Notes: generated from the sequence alone by a model not told the origin. DNA of 64,000 nucleotides from Roseiarcus sp963832305 (GCA_963832305.1 CAWHTU010000018.1:434001-498000); one strand, 5' to 3'; shown: positions 31,347 through 40,325, numbered from the stretch's first letter. Translations and numbers: made by a program.

Positions 31347-31534
31347 CCGCGCGCCCCCTCCACCGGCCTTCGGCCGGTTCCCCTTCCCCGCTTCGCAGGG
31401 GAGGATATGCAACGGCGCCGCCTGGAAATCCTCCCATGCCGCAAAGCGGCGGGGCAGGGGGACCATGCGATAGGGCGTCCGGAAGGACGCCCGTCTCTCG
31501 ACGGGCTATGGCATGGTGGAGGGGGCCGTGCGCG
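31347..31534. repeat. Complex palindromic intergenic element
   Basis: The outer arms (GCGCGCCCCCTCCACCGG near 31349 and its complement CCACCATGCCATAGCC-like end near 31505-31534, including GGTGGAGGGGGC) enclose nested hairpins such as ACCGGCCTTCGGCCGGT. The element fills the gap between the convergent cobJ and cobK ends. Similar mosaic palindromes are dispersed in Hyphomicrobiales genomes. It may act as a bidirectional terminator or a transcript stabiliser, which is inference. Confidence 0.7.
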
Positions 31535-31537
31535 AAC

Positions 31538-32293
31538 TTACGGGGCGCCGCGGCGGGCGCGGATCCACGCCGTCGCCTCATCGAGCGAGAGGACAGTCTC
31601 GGCTTCGGGGGCGGGCGGCCGGCGCAGGATGACGACCTCGACCCCGAGCATCCGCGCCGCCTCGATCTTGGCATAGGTCGCCCGCCCGCCGCTGTTCTTG
31701 GTCACGAGCGCGTCGATCCGCTCGCGTTTCATCAGCTCGAGTTCGTCGGCGAGCGCGAAGGGCCCGCGCGAAAGAATGAGCTTGCAGCCGGGCAGGGCGT
31801 CGATCTCCGCCGGGCGGTCGATCGCCCTGACGACATAGCGATGCTGCGGCGCTCGCGCGAAGGCCGCGAGCTTGAGCCGCCCCTGGGTGAGGAACGCCGT
31901 CCGCGGCGTGACCCCCAGGGCGTCGGCGGCGTCCTCGATGGTCGCAACCTCGGTCCAGCGGTCGCCGGGCTCGCGCGGCCAGGGCGCGCGGGCGAAGGCG
32001 ACGAGCGGCGTATGGGCGGCGCGGCAGGCGGCGACGGCGTTGGCGGACATCCGGGACGCGAACGGGTGGGTCGCGTCGATCACCGCATCGATGCGCTCTT
32101 CAGCGAGATACGCCGCAAGGCCCACGGCGCCGCCGAAGCCGCCGATCCTCACCGGGGTCGGCGCCGGCGCGGGGTTGGCGGTCGCGCCGGCGAGCGAGAG
32201 GATCGCCTCGACCCCGGCGTCGCCGGCGATCCGCCGCGCGAGCGCGCTCGCTTCCGACGTCCCGCCGAGAATAAGCAGGCGAAGGCGCTTCAG
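31538..32293 (-). CDS. cobK: Precorrin-6A reductase CobK
   Basis: CobK reduces precorrin-6A to dihydro-precorrin-6 with NADPH. The sequence shows LLILGGTSEASALARRIA, VIDATHPFASRMSANAVAAC, YVVRAIDRPAEIDAL and VTKNSGGRATYAKIEAARML. The homologous region begins at LKRLRLLILGG, where the only possible initiator is CTG at 32293 (251 residues, with GGAG upstream). The nearest in-frame ATG, at 32398, would add 35 basic residues and overlap the divergent cobL by 94 bp. I chose the CTG, but the start is uncertain. Confidence 0.85.
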   Translation of the reverse strand: MKRLRLLILGGTSEASALARRIAGDAGVEAILSLAGATANPAPAPTPVRIGGFGGAVGLAAYLAEERIDAVIDATHPFASRMSANAVAACRAAHTPLVAFARAPWPREPGDRWTEVATIEDAADALGVTPRTAFLTQGRLKLAAFARAPQHRYVVRAIDRPAEIDALPGCKLILSRGPFALADELELMKRERIDALVTKNSGGRATYAKIEAARMLGVEVVILRRPPAPEAETVLSLDEATAWIRARRGAP

Positions 32294-32304
32294 GGGGCGG
32301 CTCC

Positions 32305-33516
32305 GTGGTGAGAGATCGCTGGCTCGCGGTCGTCGGCATCGGCGAGGACGGCGTTGACGGCCTCTCTCCTGCCGCGCGGCGGCTCGTCGCGCAAGCATCC
32401 TTCGTCGTCGGCGGCAAGCGCCATCTCGCTCTGGCCGGGCCGATCGGCGCCGAGACGCTGGTCTGGCCCTCGCCGATCGAGAACGCGCTCGACGTCATCG
32501 AGGCCCATCGCGGCCGCCCTGTCTGCGTGCTCGTGACTGGCGACCCGTTCTTCTTCGGCGTCGGCGCGATGCTGATGCGCCGCTTCGCCGCCGACGAGAT
32601 GATCTGCGTCCCGGCTCCCTCGGCCTTTGCGCTCGCCGCGGCGAGGCTCGGCTGGAGCGAGCAGGATTGCGCAATGCTCTCGCTCCATGGTCGGCCGCTC
32701 GAGGCGATCGTCCCCCATCTGCAGCCGGCCGCGCGAATTCTCGCGCTTTCCTGGGACGACGCCACTCCCGCCAAGCTCGCGGCGCTGCTTGCGGCGCGCG
32801 GCATGGGGGAAACGAAGATCACGGTCTGCGAGGCGATGGGCGGCGAGCGGGAGCGGGTCCGCACGACGGAGGCACGGTCCTACGCCCTCGACAACGTCGC
32901 CGCCCTGAACACCATCGCGCTCGAAATCGTCGTCGACCGCGGCGCGCGCGTCCTGCCGCGTGCGGCCGGGCTGCCCGACGACTGGTTCGAGCATGACGGA
33001 CAGATCACCAAGCGCGAGGTCCGCGCCGTGACCCTGGCTCAGCTCGCGCCATGTCGAGGCGAACTCCTGTGGGACGTCGGCTCGGGCTCCGGCTCGGTAG
33101 CGATCGAATGGATGCTCGCCGACCCCGCCAATCATGCGGTCGCGATCGAGGCCCGTCACGACCGGGCGGCGCGGGTCGCGCGCAACGCGCTTGCCTTCGG
33201 CGTTCCTCACCTCTCGGTCGTGACCGGCGAAGCGCCTCAGGCGTTCGCGGACTTGCCCGCGCCCGACGCGATCTTCATCGGCGGGGGCGCCGGCGCGCCA
33301 GAAATGATCGAACGCGCCATCGACGTGCTCGCGTCCGGCGGACGGCTGGTCGTCAATGCGGTGACGCTCGAGACGCAGGCGGCTTTGGTCGATTGGCTCG
33401 CCCGTCACGGCGGGGAGCTTACGCAAATCGCGGTCGCCCACGCGGATCGGATCGGGCGCTTTTCCGGCTGGCGGGCGGCGATGCCGGTCGTGCAGTGGCG
33501 GTTCGTCAAGCCATGA
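32305..33516 (+). CDS. cobL: Precorrin-6Y C5,15-methyltransferase (decarboxylating) CobL
   Basis: CobL methylates C5 and C15 and removes the acetate side chain at C12. The 403-residue protein has the CbiE-like N-terminal methylase (WLAVVGIGEDGVDGLSPAAR, VCVLVTGDPFFFGVGAMLMR) and the CbiT-like C-terminal domain (EVRAVTLAQLAPCRGELLWD, VGSGSGSVAIEWMLADPANH, APDAIFIGGGAGAPEMIERA). Two adjacent GTG codons (32305 and 32308) can start it. It is divergent from cobK and heads cobL-cobE-cobM. Confidence 0.93.
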   Translation: MVRDRWLAVVGIGEDGVDGLSPAARRLVAQASFVVGGKRHLALAGPIGAETLVWPSPIENALDVIEAHRGRPVCVLVTGDPFFFGVGAMLMRRFAADEMICVPAPSAFALAAARLGWSEQDCAMLSLHGRPLEAIVPHLQPAARILALSWDDATPAKLAALLAARGMGETKITVCEAMGGERERVRTTEARSYALDNVAALNTIALEIVVDRGARVLPRAAGLPDDWFEHDGQITKREVRAVTLAQLAPCRGELLWDVGSGSGSVAIEWMLADPANHAVAIEARHDRAARVARNALAFGVPHLSVVTGEAPQAFADLPAPDAIFIGGGAGAPEMIERAIDVLASGGRLVVNAVTLETQAALVDWLARHGGELTQIAVAHADRIGRFSGWRAAMPVVQWRFVKP

Positions 33517-33905
33517 AGCCGCTCATCGCCATCGGGGTCGGCTGCCGCGGCGGCGTTGCGGGCGAGGCGATCGCGGCGCTCGCGCGCCGCGCGCTTGCGG
33601 AAGCCGGCGCGCCCGAGGGCGAGCGGCGGATGTTCACGCTCGCGGCCAAGGCCGGCGAGCCCGGCCTCGTCGAGGCGGCGCGCCTGCTCGGCGTGACCTT
33701 GACGCCGCTCGCGCTCGAAGCGCTCGAAGCGCAGGCGGAACGCATCGTCACCCCTTCGGCGGCGGCGCGAAAGCGGTTCGGCGCGCCGAACATCGCCGAG
33801 GCCGCCGCCCTCGCCGGCGCCGGGCGGGGCGGGCGGCTGCTTTTGCCGCGGCTCAAGGGCGACGGTGCGACCTGCGCCGTCGCGCTATCCTCGGATCAAC
33901 GATGA
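33513..33905 (+). CDS. cobE: Cobalamin biosynthesis protein CobE (CbiG C-terminal type)
   Basis: The 130-residue protein matches the C-terminal domain of CbiG: IAIGVGCRGGVAGEAIAALA, RRMFTLAAKAGEPGLVEAAR, VTPSAAARKRFGAPNIAEAA and GGRLLLPRLKGDGATCAVAL. CobE is needed in the aerobic pathway but its reaction is not well defined. The ATG overlaps the cobL stop, and its own stop overlaps the cobM start, both by ATGA. Confidence 0.88.
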   Translation: MKPLIAIGVGCRGGVAGEAIAALARRALAEAGAPEGERRMFTLAAKAGEPGLVEAARLLGVTLTPLALEALEAQAERIVTPSAAARKRFGAPNIAEAAALAGAGRGGRLLLPRLKGDGATCAVALSSDQR

Positions 33906-34678
33906 CGGTGCACTTCATCGGCGCCGGGCCCGGCGCCGCCGACCTCATCACATTGCGCGGGCGCGATCTCATCGCGCGCTCGCCCGTCTGCCTCTACGCC
34001 GGCTCGCTCGTGCCCGCCGCGCTGCTCGATCATTGCCCGCCGGGCGCGCGAATCGTCGATACGGCGCCGCTCGATCTCGACGCGATCGTCAAGCTCTGCG
34101 TCGAGGCGACCGCGCGGGGCGAAGACGTCGCCCGGCTTCACTCGGGCGACCTCTCGCTGTTCAGCGCCATGGGCGAACAGTTGCGCCGCCTCGAGCGCGC
34201 CGGGGTCGCCTATACGATCACCCCCGGTGTCCCAGCCTTCGCCGCCGCCGCCGCGGCGCTGAAACGCGAACTGACGCTGCCCGGCGTCGCCCAATCGCTG
34301 GTGCTGACCCGCACCTCCGGCCGCGCCTCGCCGATGCCTGAGCGCGAGACGCTCGCCGCCTTCGCCGCGACCGGCGCGACGCTTGCGATCCATCTCTCGA
34401 TCCATGCGCTCGAAAAGGTTGTCGCCGAACTCACGCCATTCTATGGCGCCGACTGTCCGGCGGCGGTGGTCGAGCGGGCCTCGTGGCCGGACGAGCGGAT
34501 CGTGCGCGCCACCCTCGGCGGGCTTGCCGCCGCGCTGAGCGCCTCGCCGATCGAGCGCACGGCGCTCATGTTCGTCGGCCCGGCGCTCGCGGCGCAAGAT
34601 TTTCGCGAGAGCGAGCTATACAATGCCGATTATGTGCGCCGGTTCAGGGGAGGCGGGGCGCGAGGAGAGGGCAAGTGA
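33902..34678 (+). CDS. cobM: Precorrin-4 C11-methyltransferase CobM
   Basis: CobM methylates precorrin-4 at C11. The 258-residue protein has VHFIGAGPGAADLITLRGRD, SPVCLYAGSLVPAALLDHCP, VARLHSGDLSLFSAMGEQLR, YTITPGVPAFAAAAAALKRE and LTRTSGRASPMPERETLAAF. All are typical of the CobM/CbiF group. It ends the cobL-cobE-cobM unit and is followed at once by a strong hairpin. Confidence 0.93.
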   Translation: MTVHFIGAGPGAADLITLRGRDLIARSPVCLYAGSLVPAALLDHCPPGARIVDTAPLDLDAIVKLCVEATARGEDVARLHSGDLSLFSAMGEQLRRLERAGVAYTITPGVPAFAAAAAALKRELTLPGVAQSLVLTRTSGRASPMPERETLAAFAATGATLAIHLSIHALEKVVAELTPFYGADCPAAVVERASWPDERIVRATLGGLAAALSASPIERTALMFVGPALAAQDFRESELYNADYVRRFRGGGARGEGK

Positions 34679-34703
34679 GCGGATTGCGCGCAACGCAATC
34701 CGC
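34679..34703. terminator. Hairpin directly after cobM
   Basis: A perfect 10-bp stem (GCGGATTGCG / CGCAATCCGC) with a 5-base loop begins at the base after the cobM stop. There is no T-tract, so it could be a rho-dependent end, a 3' stabiliser or part of the adjoining repeat element. Confidence 0.45.
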
Positions 34704-34815
34704 GACCTCATCCTGAGCAGCCCGCGCAGCAGGCGTCTCGAAGGATGGGCCCGGGCGGTTCGACGGTCGCACGAATTCGCGCGTCCTTCGAGGCCGCCTC
34801 AGGACGAAGGCCAGC
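34704..34815. repeat. Imperfect palindromic intergenic element between cobM and cbiD
   Basis: The left part (CCTCATCCTGAGCAGCCCGC, then GTCTCGAAGGATG) and the right part (GCGTCCTTCGAGGCCGCCTC, then AGGACGAAGG) are imperfectly complementary. This is the CTCATCCTGAG-type repeat common in rhizobial genomes. It separates the convergent ends of cobM and cbiD. Confidence 0.7.
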
Positions 34816-35913
34816 TCAGACCCTCCTGAATCCGCTGCTCGCGAGCACGGCGCCGTCGCGGCCGACGACGAGAATCTCGAGCTCCGAGGGCGCGCCCTTG
34901 AGGACGCGCGCCGCCGTCGCCCATGCGCCTTCGGCGACGAGCGCCGCGAGATCGAAGCCCGCCGCCTGGGCGAGCTCGAACGCATGCAGGCCGCTGTTGG
35001 CATGCGCGATGGTCTCGGCAAGCGACGCGGCGCCGCCCGCCTCCGCGACGCGCCCGGCCAGCGCGTCAAGGTCGACGGCGCCGCGCTTCGAATGGAGGTC
35101 GAGCCGCCCCTGAGCGAGCTTCGCCATCTTCGCCGGGCCGCCGGCGATGGTCACGCGCGCGACCGGATGGTCGCGCAGGTATTTCAGCGTGCCGCCGGCG
35201 AAGTCGCCCATGTCGATCAGCGCATGATCGGGCAGGCCGTAGCGCTCGCGGATGGCGCCCTCGGAGGTCTCCCCGGTAGCGGCGCCGACATGCGCGCACC
35301 CGCTCGCGCGCGCAACGTCCACGCCGCGGTGGATCGAATGGATCCAGGCCGAGCACGAATAGGGAATGACCACGCCGGTTGTGCCGAGGATCGAGAGGCC
35401 GCCGACGATGCCGAGCCGCCCGTTGGCGGTCCGCTCGGCGATCTTCTCGCCGCCCGGGATGGAAATCTCCACCGCCGCGTCGGCGCGCGCGCCAAGCCGC
35501 GCCGCGACCTCTTCGAGATTGGCGCGGATCATCACGCGGGGCGCGGGATTGATCGCCGGCTCGCCTGGCGGCAGCGGCAGGCCGGGCCGCGTCACCGTGC
35601 CGACGCCTTCGCCCGCCGTGAAGCTCACGCCCGCGCCCACAGGCGCGAGACGCACGGTCGCCACGATCAGCGCGCCATGAGTGACGTCCGGGTCGTCGCC
35701 CGCGTCCTTGACGATTCCGGCGCGGGCGAAACCGGGGTGAAGCTCATGGGTCGCGAGCGCGAATTCGGGCCTCAGGCCCTTCGGCAGCGCGACCGGAACC
35801 GGATCCGGAAACGCGCCCGTCAGCAGCGCCTCGAACGCCGCGCGCGCCGCGCCGCTGGCGCAGGCGCCGGTCGTCCACCCGCGCCTGAGGCTGGGCTTCT
35901 CCGGCTCGTTCAT
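34816..35913 (-). CDS. cbiD: Cobalt-precorrin-5B (C1)-methyltransferase CbiD
   Basis: CbiD methylates C1 of the corrin precursor in the anaerobic pathway, the reaction done by CobF in the aerobic one. The 365-residue protein starts MNEPEKPSLRRGWTTGACAS with the family GWTTGACA motif. It continues with KDAGDDPDVTHGALIVATVR, FTAGEGVGTVTRPGLPLPPG, EPAINPAPRVMI, GIVGGLSILGTTGVVIPYSC and VTIAGGPAKMAKLAQGRLDL. Its presence among cobG, cobN, cobE, cobK, cobL and cobM, with no cobF in view, points to a mixed pathway. It runs opposite to cobM and stands alone. Confidence 0.93.
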   Translation of the reverse strand: MNEPEKPSLRRGWTTGACASGAARAAFEALLTGAFPDPVPVALPKGLRPEFALATHELHPGFARAGIVKDAGDDPDVTHGALIVATVRLAPVGAGVSFTAGEGVGTVTRPGLPLPPGEPAINPAPRVMIRANLEEVAARLGARADAAVEISIPGGEKIAERTANGRLGIVGGLSILGTTGVVIPYSCSAWIHSIHRGVDVARASGCAHVGAATGETSEGAIRERYGLPDHALIDMGDFAGGTLKYLRDHPVARVTIAGGPAKMAKLAQGRLDLHSKRGAVDLDALAGRVAEAGGAASLAETIAHANSGLHAFELAQAAGFDLAALVAEGAWATAARVLKGAPSELEILVVGRDGAVLASSGFRRV

Positions 35914-36001
35914 GCGCCCTGGCCTAGCGCGGGGCGCGCAATTCGCCTAGTGGCAAGGGTCAGACGCCATGCGCGAAGGCGTCATTGGAGGGAGCGGCTT
36001 C

Positions 36002-36820
36002 ATGTCGGATTCGCCGCACTATACGCCTGGCTCCGAGTCGGAGCTTGAGCGATTGCAGCTGCAGGCCCGCTGTCTGGAAGGCCTCACGCGCCGGTTGATC
36101 CGGGAATCCGGCATTGGTGCGGGCATGCGCGTGCTCGACCTCGGCTGCGGTCCCGGAGACGTCGCCTTCCTGCTCGCCGAGGCGGTCGGGCCGTCGGGAT
36201 CCGTCGTTGGCGTCGACCGGGAGGGGCGCTCGGTCGATCTCGCGCGGCGGCGCGCGGCGGAGGCGGGATACCGCAACGTCGCCTTCAAGGTCGCCGGCGA
36301 CGATTCCCTGCCCGCCGACGCGCCGTTCGATGCGGCGATCGGGCGGTTCGTCCTGATCCATCAGCGCGATCCGGCGGCGATGATCCGCCGGGCGGCGGCC
36401 GTCGTCCGGCCGGGCGGCGTGGTCGCCTTTCTCGAGCCGGCCATTCACCTCGATGGCCATTCCCTTCCGGAGGTCGAGCTCGTGCGCGCGGCGGCCGGAA
36501 GTTTGAAGCGCCTCATGCTGGCGGCGCTGCCGAGCCCCGATGTCGCCGGACGGATGATTCCCTGCTTCATGGAGGCGGGGCTGCCCGAGCCGAAAGTCTT
36601 ATGGGAGTCGGTCGTGCCGGGCTCTAAAGACGACGTCTGGCTGCGCTCCTTCGTGCTCACCTACAAGACCCTGTTGCCGGCGATGCAGAAGTTCGGAACC
36701 GTCGATCCGCGTGTCGGCGATCCCGAGACGCTCGCCGAGCGGGTCATCGCTGAAACGAAGGCCAAGCGCGCCCAAAGCGTGACCGGACCGTTCGCCAGCG
36801 CCTGGGCGATCAAGGGGTAG
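36002..36820 (+). CDS. UbiE-like SAM-dependent methyltransferase
   Basis: The ATG at 36002 follows GGAGGG at good spacing, giving 272 residues. Motif I is MRVLDLGCGPGDVAFLLAEA, followed by the acidic post-I VVGVDREGRSVDLARRRAAE, DAAIGRFVLIHQRDPAAMIR and VRPGGVVAFLEPAIHLDGHS. These are class I methyltransferase features of the Methyltransf_11/UbiE type. It lies between cbiD and cobB but resembles no cobalamin methylase, which belong to a different fold class, so a B12 role is doubtful. Confidence 0.8.
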   Translation: MSDSPHYTPGSESELERLQLQARCLEGLTRRLIRESGIGAGMRVLDLGCGPGDVAFLLAEAVGPSGSVVGVDREGRSVDLARRRAAEAGYRNVAFKVAGDDSLPADAPFDAAIGRFVLIHQRDPAAMIRRAAAVVRPGGVVAFLEPAIHLDGHSLPEVELVRAAAGSLKRLMLAALPSPDVAGRMIPCFMEAGLPEPKVLWESVVPGSKDDVWLRSFVLTYKTLLPAMQKFGTVDPRVGDPETLAERVIAETKAKRAQSVTGPFASAWAIKG

Positions 36821-36865
36821 GGCGCGTTGCGGTCCTCGAAACCCGCCCCGTGCTCGCGCGCCCTT

Positions 36866-36979
36866 CCCTCATCCGGCCCTTCGGGCCACCGTCTCCCGAG
36901 GGGAGAAGGGAGGGCGGCGCGGGAGACCCTTCTCCCCTCGGGAGAAGGTGGACGCGCCAAGCGCGGCCGGATGAGGGCG
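36866..36979. repeat. Palindromic intergenic element upstream of cobB
   Basis: The left arm (CCCTCATCCGGCCCTTCGGG, then CCACCGTCTCCC) and the right arm (GGGAGAAGGTGG, then GCGCGGCCGGATGAGGG) are inverted, with an inner GGGGAGAAGGG/CCCTTCTCCCC pair. The element is typical of alphaproteobacterial intergenic palindromes. Its last bases, ATGAGGG, lie at SD distance from the cobB ATG. Confidence 0.8.
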
Positions 36980-36984
36980 TTCTC

Positions 36985-38298
36985 ATGATCCGCGCGCTCA
37001 TGATCGCCGCGCCGCGCTCCGGCAGCGGCAAGACGACGGTGACCCTCGGCCTGTTGCGCGCGTTCAGGCGTCGCGGAGTCGACGCGGTCGGCTTGAAGTC
37101 CGGCCCCGACTATATCGATCCGGCCTTCCACGCCGCGGCGTCGGGGCGCGAGGGCGTCAACCTCGATTCCTGGGCGATGCCGCCCGAGCTTCTGGCCACG
37201 CTCGCCGCGCGTGCGGCGGGAACAAGCGAGCTCGCGCTGTGCGAAGCCTCGATGGGGCTCTTCGACGGCGTTCCGGCGGAGGCCGGCCGCAGCGGCGCCT
37301 CGGCCGACGTCGCCGCCGCGCTGGGCATGCCGGTGCTGCTCGTCCTCGATGTCTCGGGGCAGGCGCAGTCGGCGGCGGCCATCGTCAAGGGCTGCGCCAT
37401 GTACGACGCACGGCTCGGCGTCGTCGGCGTCATCGTCAATCGCGTCGGCAGCGAGCGTCATCGCCGGCTTGTCGCGGACGCGATCGAGGCGACAGGCGTC
37501 CCGGTCGTGGGCGTTCTCCCGCGCAACGACAGGATTGCGCTGCCGGAGCGCCATCTCGGCCTCGTGCAGGCCGGCGAGACGGAGGCGCTCGACGCCCGGC
37601 TGGACGAGATCGCCGACTTCATCGAGGCGAATGTCGATTGCGGCCGCGTCCTCGCGCTGGCGGGCGAACTCGATTGCGCTTCGCCGGCGCGCGCGCCGGC
37701 CGCGCTTCGCCCGCCGGGGGAGCGGATTGCGCTCGCGCGCGACGCCGCGTTTTCGTTCATCTACCCGCATCTGGTACAAGGCTGGCGGGCGGCGGGGGCC
37801 GAGATCGTCCCGTTCTCGCCGCTCGCCGACGAACCGCCGCCGGACGATTGCGACCTCTGCTGGCTGCCAGGCGGCTATCCGGAATTGCACGCCGGGCGGC
37901 TCGCCGCGGCGGCGCGTTTTCGCGACGGCTTGAGGCGTTTCGCCGAGACACGGCCGGTGCACGGCGAGTGCGGGGGCTACATGGCGCTGGGCGAGAGCCT
38001 CATCGACGCTTCGGGCGTGAGCCATCCGATGGCGGGCCTCATCGGAGTTAAGACCAGCTTCGAGAAGCGCCGCATGACGCTCGGCTATCGCGAGGCCCGC
38101 ATCGCCTCGAATTGCGCGGTCGGGCAAAAGGGCGCTCTCCTGCGCGGCCACGAATTTCACTATGCGACGATCGTCTCGGCCGGCGGCGACGATCCGTTCG
38201 CTTTTGTGTCCGATGTTTATGGGGCGCCCGAGACGCCCGCCGGTTCGCGCCGGGGTCGCGTCACCGGCTCGTTCTTCCACGTCATCGCCGGGGCGTGA
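36985..38298 (+). CDS. cobB: Hydrogenobyrinic acid a,c-diamide synthase CobB
   Basis: CobB amidates carboxyls a and c of hydrogenobyrinic acid before cobalt insertion. The 437-residue protein has the N-terminal P-loop APRSGSGKT (residues 9-17), the motif LKSGPDYIDPAFHAAASGR, LDSWAMPPELLATLA and the glutamine-amidotransferase Cys329 in HGECGGYMALGES, with a distal GSFFHVI. The ATG at 36985 is preceded by GAGGG, which belongs to the end of the palindromic repeat. It fits the aerobic (CobN-dependent) pathway. Confidence 0.92.
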   Translation: MIRALMIAAPRSGSGKTTVTLGLLRAFRRRGVDAVGLKSGPDYIDPAFHAAASGREGVNLDSWAMPPELLATLAARAAGTSELALCEASMGLFDGVPAEAGRSGASADVAAALGMPVLLVLDVSGQAQSAAAIVKGCAMYDARLGVVGVIVNRVGSERHRRLVADAIEATGVPVVGVLPRNDRIALPERHLGLVQAGETEALDARLDEIADFIEANVDCGRVLALAGELDCASPARAPAALRPPGERIALARDAAFSFIYPHLVQGWRAAGAEIVPFSPLADEPPPDDCDLCWLPGGYPELHAGRLAAAARFRDGLRRFAETRPVHGECGGYMALGESLIDASGVSHPMAGLIGVKTSFEKRRMTLGYREARIASNCAVGQKGALLRGHEFHYATIVSAGGDDPFAFVSDVYGAPETPAGSRRGRVTGSFFHVIAGA

Positions 38299-38484
38299 CG
38301 CTCCGACCGGGCTTCACCGCCTTCTTGCGTTGTTTCCGCTTCGGTTGCGGAGGTTTAGGGTCGGCGGAAAGCGCAAGGCGCTTGCTGGCGGACGGCGGCG
38401 GCAAGCCGCCGCTCGTCGCCGGAGGAAACATCAACGTCCGTGCTCCGCTTTCGCTTCGCCGCGCCAGTTTCTGGGAGAGGTCAG

Positions 38485-39940
38485 ATGTTTTCCTGCATGC
38501 AGGGCGATGACGATCAGACGAGCAGCATCATCGGTTGCGCCTGCTGCAAGCCGCTGATCCGATCGGCGAGTCGTCGGATTGAGGCGGGTCTTTCCCGGCG
38601 CGGATTCGTGGCTGGATTGGGCGCCTCGCTCGCGGCGCTCGGATTCACGCCCAGCGCGGCGGCGCCTGAAGCGCCCGCTCCACCGACCATTTTCACAAAC
38701 TTCCTTCTGTTCGACGGGCGATCCGCTTCGTTGCGCGCCGGGTTGCGGCTGCTTGTCGAGGGGGATCGGATCAAGGCGGTCGAACTCGGGCGAAGTCGGC
38801 GCTCCAGAAGGCGCGAGGGTCATCGACTGCGGCGGCAGGACCGTCATGCCGGGTCTGATCGACGCGCATTGGCACACGATCTTTGCCGGGCTCGGCGTTT
38901 CGAGCCTGTTTTCCGCCGACATCGGCTATGTCTTTCTCGCCGCGTCCGCCGAGGCTGAGCGCACGCTCATGCGTGGTTTCACCACGGTTCGTGACCTCGG
39001 CGGACCGTCTTTCGCGCTCAAGCAGGCGATCGACGACGGCCTCGCCCGGGGACCGCGCATCTTTCCCTGCGGCGCGATGATCACCACCACCGGCGGGCAT
39101 GGCGACCTTCGTCCGCTCTCCGACTTGCCGCGCCGTCCTGGCGGGCCGCTCAGCGTGCTTGAAGAGAAAGGCGCCGCGAATATCGCCGACAGCGCGGACG
39201 AGGTGCGCCTGCGGGTGCGCGAGCAGCTGCTGCAGGGGGCGTCCCAGATCAAGATCGTCGGCGGCGGCGGGGTCTCGTCGCCGCGCACGACGCTCGACAT
39301 GCTGACGTTCGGCGAGCCTGAGATCCGGGCCGCCGTCGAGGCCGCGGCCGACCGGAATACCTATGTCGCGGTCCATGCCTACCCGCCCCATGCAATCCGC
39401 CGCGCGCTGGCGGCTGGAGCGCAATGCATCGAACACGGCCATCTCATGGACGAAGAGACGGCGAAGCTGATGGCCGGCGAGGGCATATGGCTCAGCACCC
39501 AACCGTTTCTCAGCGAAGACGACACGGGCCGGCTGACCGGCCAGAGCCGGCTCAATGCGCTTCAGGTGTTTGCGGGGACGAATACGCTCTACCCGCTCGT
39601 GAAGGAGCACAAAATCAAGACCGCGTTCGGCTCTGATCTGCTGTTTTCGAGCGACCTGGCCGCCCGTCAGGGCGTCATGCTGACCAATCTCAAGCGGTGG
39701 TACGAAAACGTGGACATTCTCCGGATGGCGACTTCAGTCAACGGCGAGCTGCTCGCCCTGTCGGGACCGCGCAATCCCTATCCGGGAAAGCTGGGGGTCG
39801 TGGAGAACGACGCCCTTGCGGACCTCCTGATCGTCAACGGCGATCCGATCGCCGACATCGCGCTGCTCGAAAAGCCGGACACGAACCTAGCGATGATCGT
39901 GAAGGGCGGCCGGATCTACAAGGACACCCTGAAAGGATAG
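38485..39940 (+). pseudogene. Tat-exported amidohydrolase, frameshifted near residue 100
   Basis: The ATG at 38485 follows GGGAGAGG. The first frame has a Tat signal (LSRRGFVAGLGASLAALG) and the first beta strands of an amidohydrolase (TIFTNFLLFDGRSASLRAGL, LLVEGDRIKAVEL). A one-base shift near 38780-38795 separates it from the frame that continues EVGAPEGARVIDCGGRTVMP, GLIDAHWHTIFAG (metal-binding HxH), YVAVHAYPPHAIRRALAAGA, CIEHGHLMDEETAKLMAGEG and TAFGSDLLFSSD, ending KGGRIYKDTLKG. The joined protein of about 485 residues looks like an imidazolonepropionase/prolidase-like metal-dependent hydrolase exported folded. The substrate is unknown. Confidence 0.78.
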
Positions 39941-40325
39941 CCGGCGCCCTCAGCCGAGGCCTGCCTCCCTCTATCGGCGCTGCGCGCGGCCGAGACCATT
40001 GGGCGCCCGCTCGGTTCCTTGACCGCCTGGGCGTCGTGCCCTGCCGGCATCCGCGTCCCAAGCGGCGCGGCCCGAAGCCGAGGGTTGGGGCTGGGGGATT
40101 AAGTAAGCTGTCACCGTAATCCCACCGTAATCCCTGTCACCGTAATCCCACCGTAATCCCGTAATCCCGCGTAATCCCGCTGTTCCGGACCGAAATTGTC
40201 CCTGTTCCATCCTCGAGTAATTGTGGCGCCTCGCGTCGGGCGAACGCATGCAACAAGCGCATGGCCCAAGATTTCGACACGGTGAGGATGGACTCGCCGC
40301 CAAGCCCGATCCGTCCCGCTCCGTC
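39941..40325. other. Intergenic region with tandem repeats, no gene recognised
   Basis: This 385-bp region lies between the convergent amidohydrolase and flavin reductase genes. Its only distinct structure is the tandem repeat at 40109-40180. Short open frames across it show no family features. Confidence 0.5.
40109..40180. repeat. Tandem repeat: 26-bp unit twice, then a 10-bp unit twice
   Basis: Bases 40109-40134 and 40135-40160 are identical 26-bp copies, each containing two CGTAATCCC motifs. They are followed by two copies of GTAATCCCGC at 40161-40180. In all, six GTAATCCC units occur in 72 bp with changing spacing. The region is non-coding on the evidence available. Confidence 0.9.

Noticed and set aside
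36002..36820. Methyltransferase as a missing cobalamin methylase (CobF or CobA)
   Set aside because: It has a class I Rossmann methyltransferase fold, while cobalamin methylases are class III; only its position is suggestive.
38395..38412. Hairpin GCGGCGGC-AA-GCCGCCGC between cobB and the amidohydrolase gene
   Set aside because: The stem is strong, but there is no T-tract and it is about 100 bp past cobB; a terminator cannot be supported.
40109..40180. CRISPR or replication-origin iterons
   Set aside because: The units are adjacent or irregularly spaced, too few, and no cas or replication gene is near.
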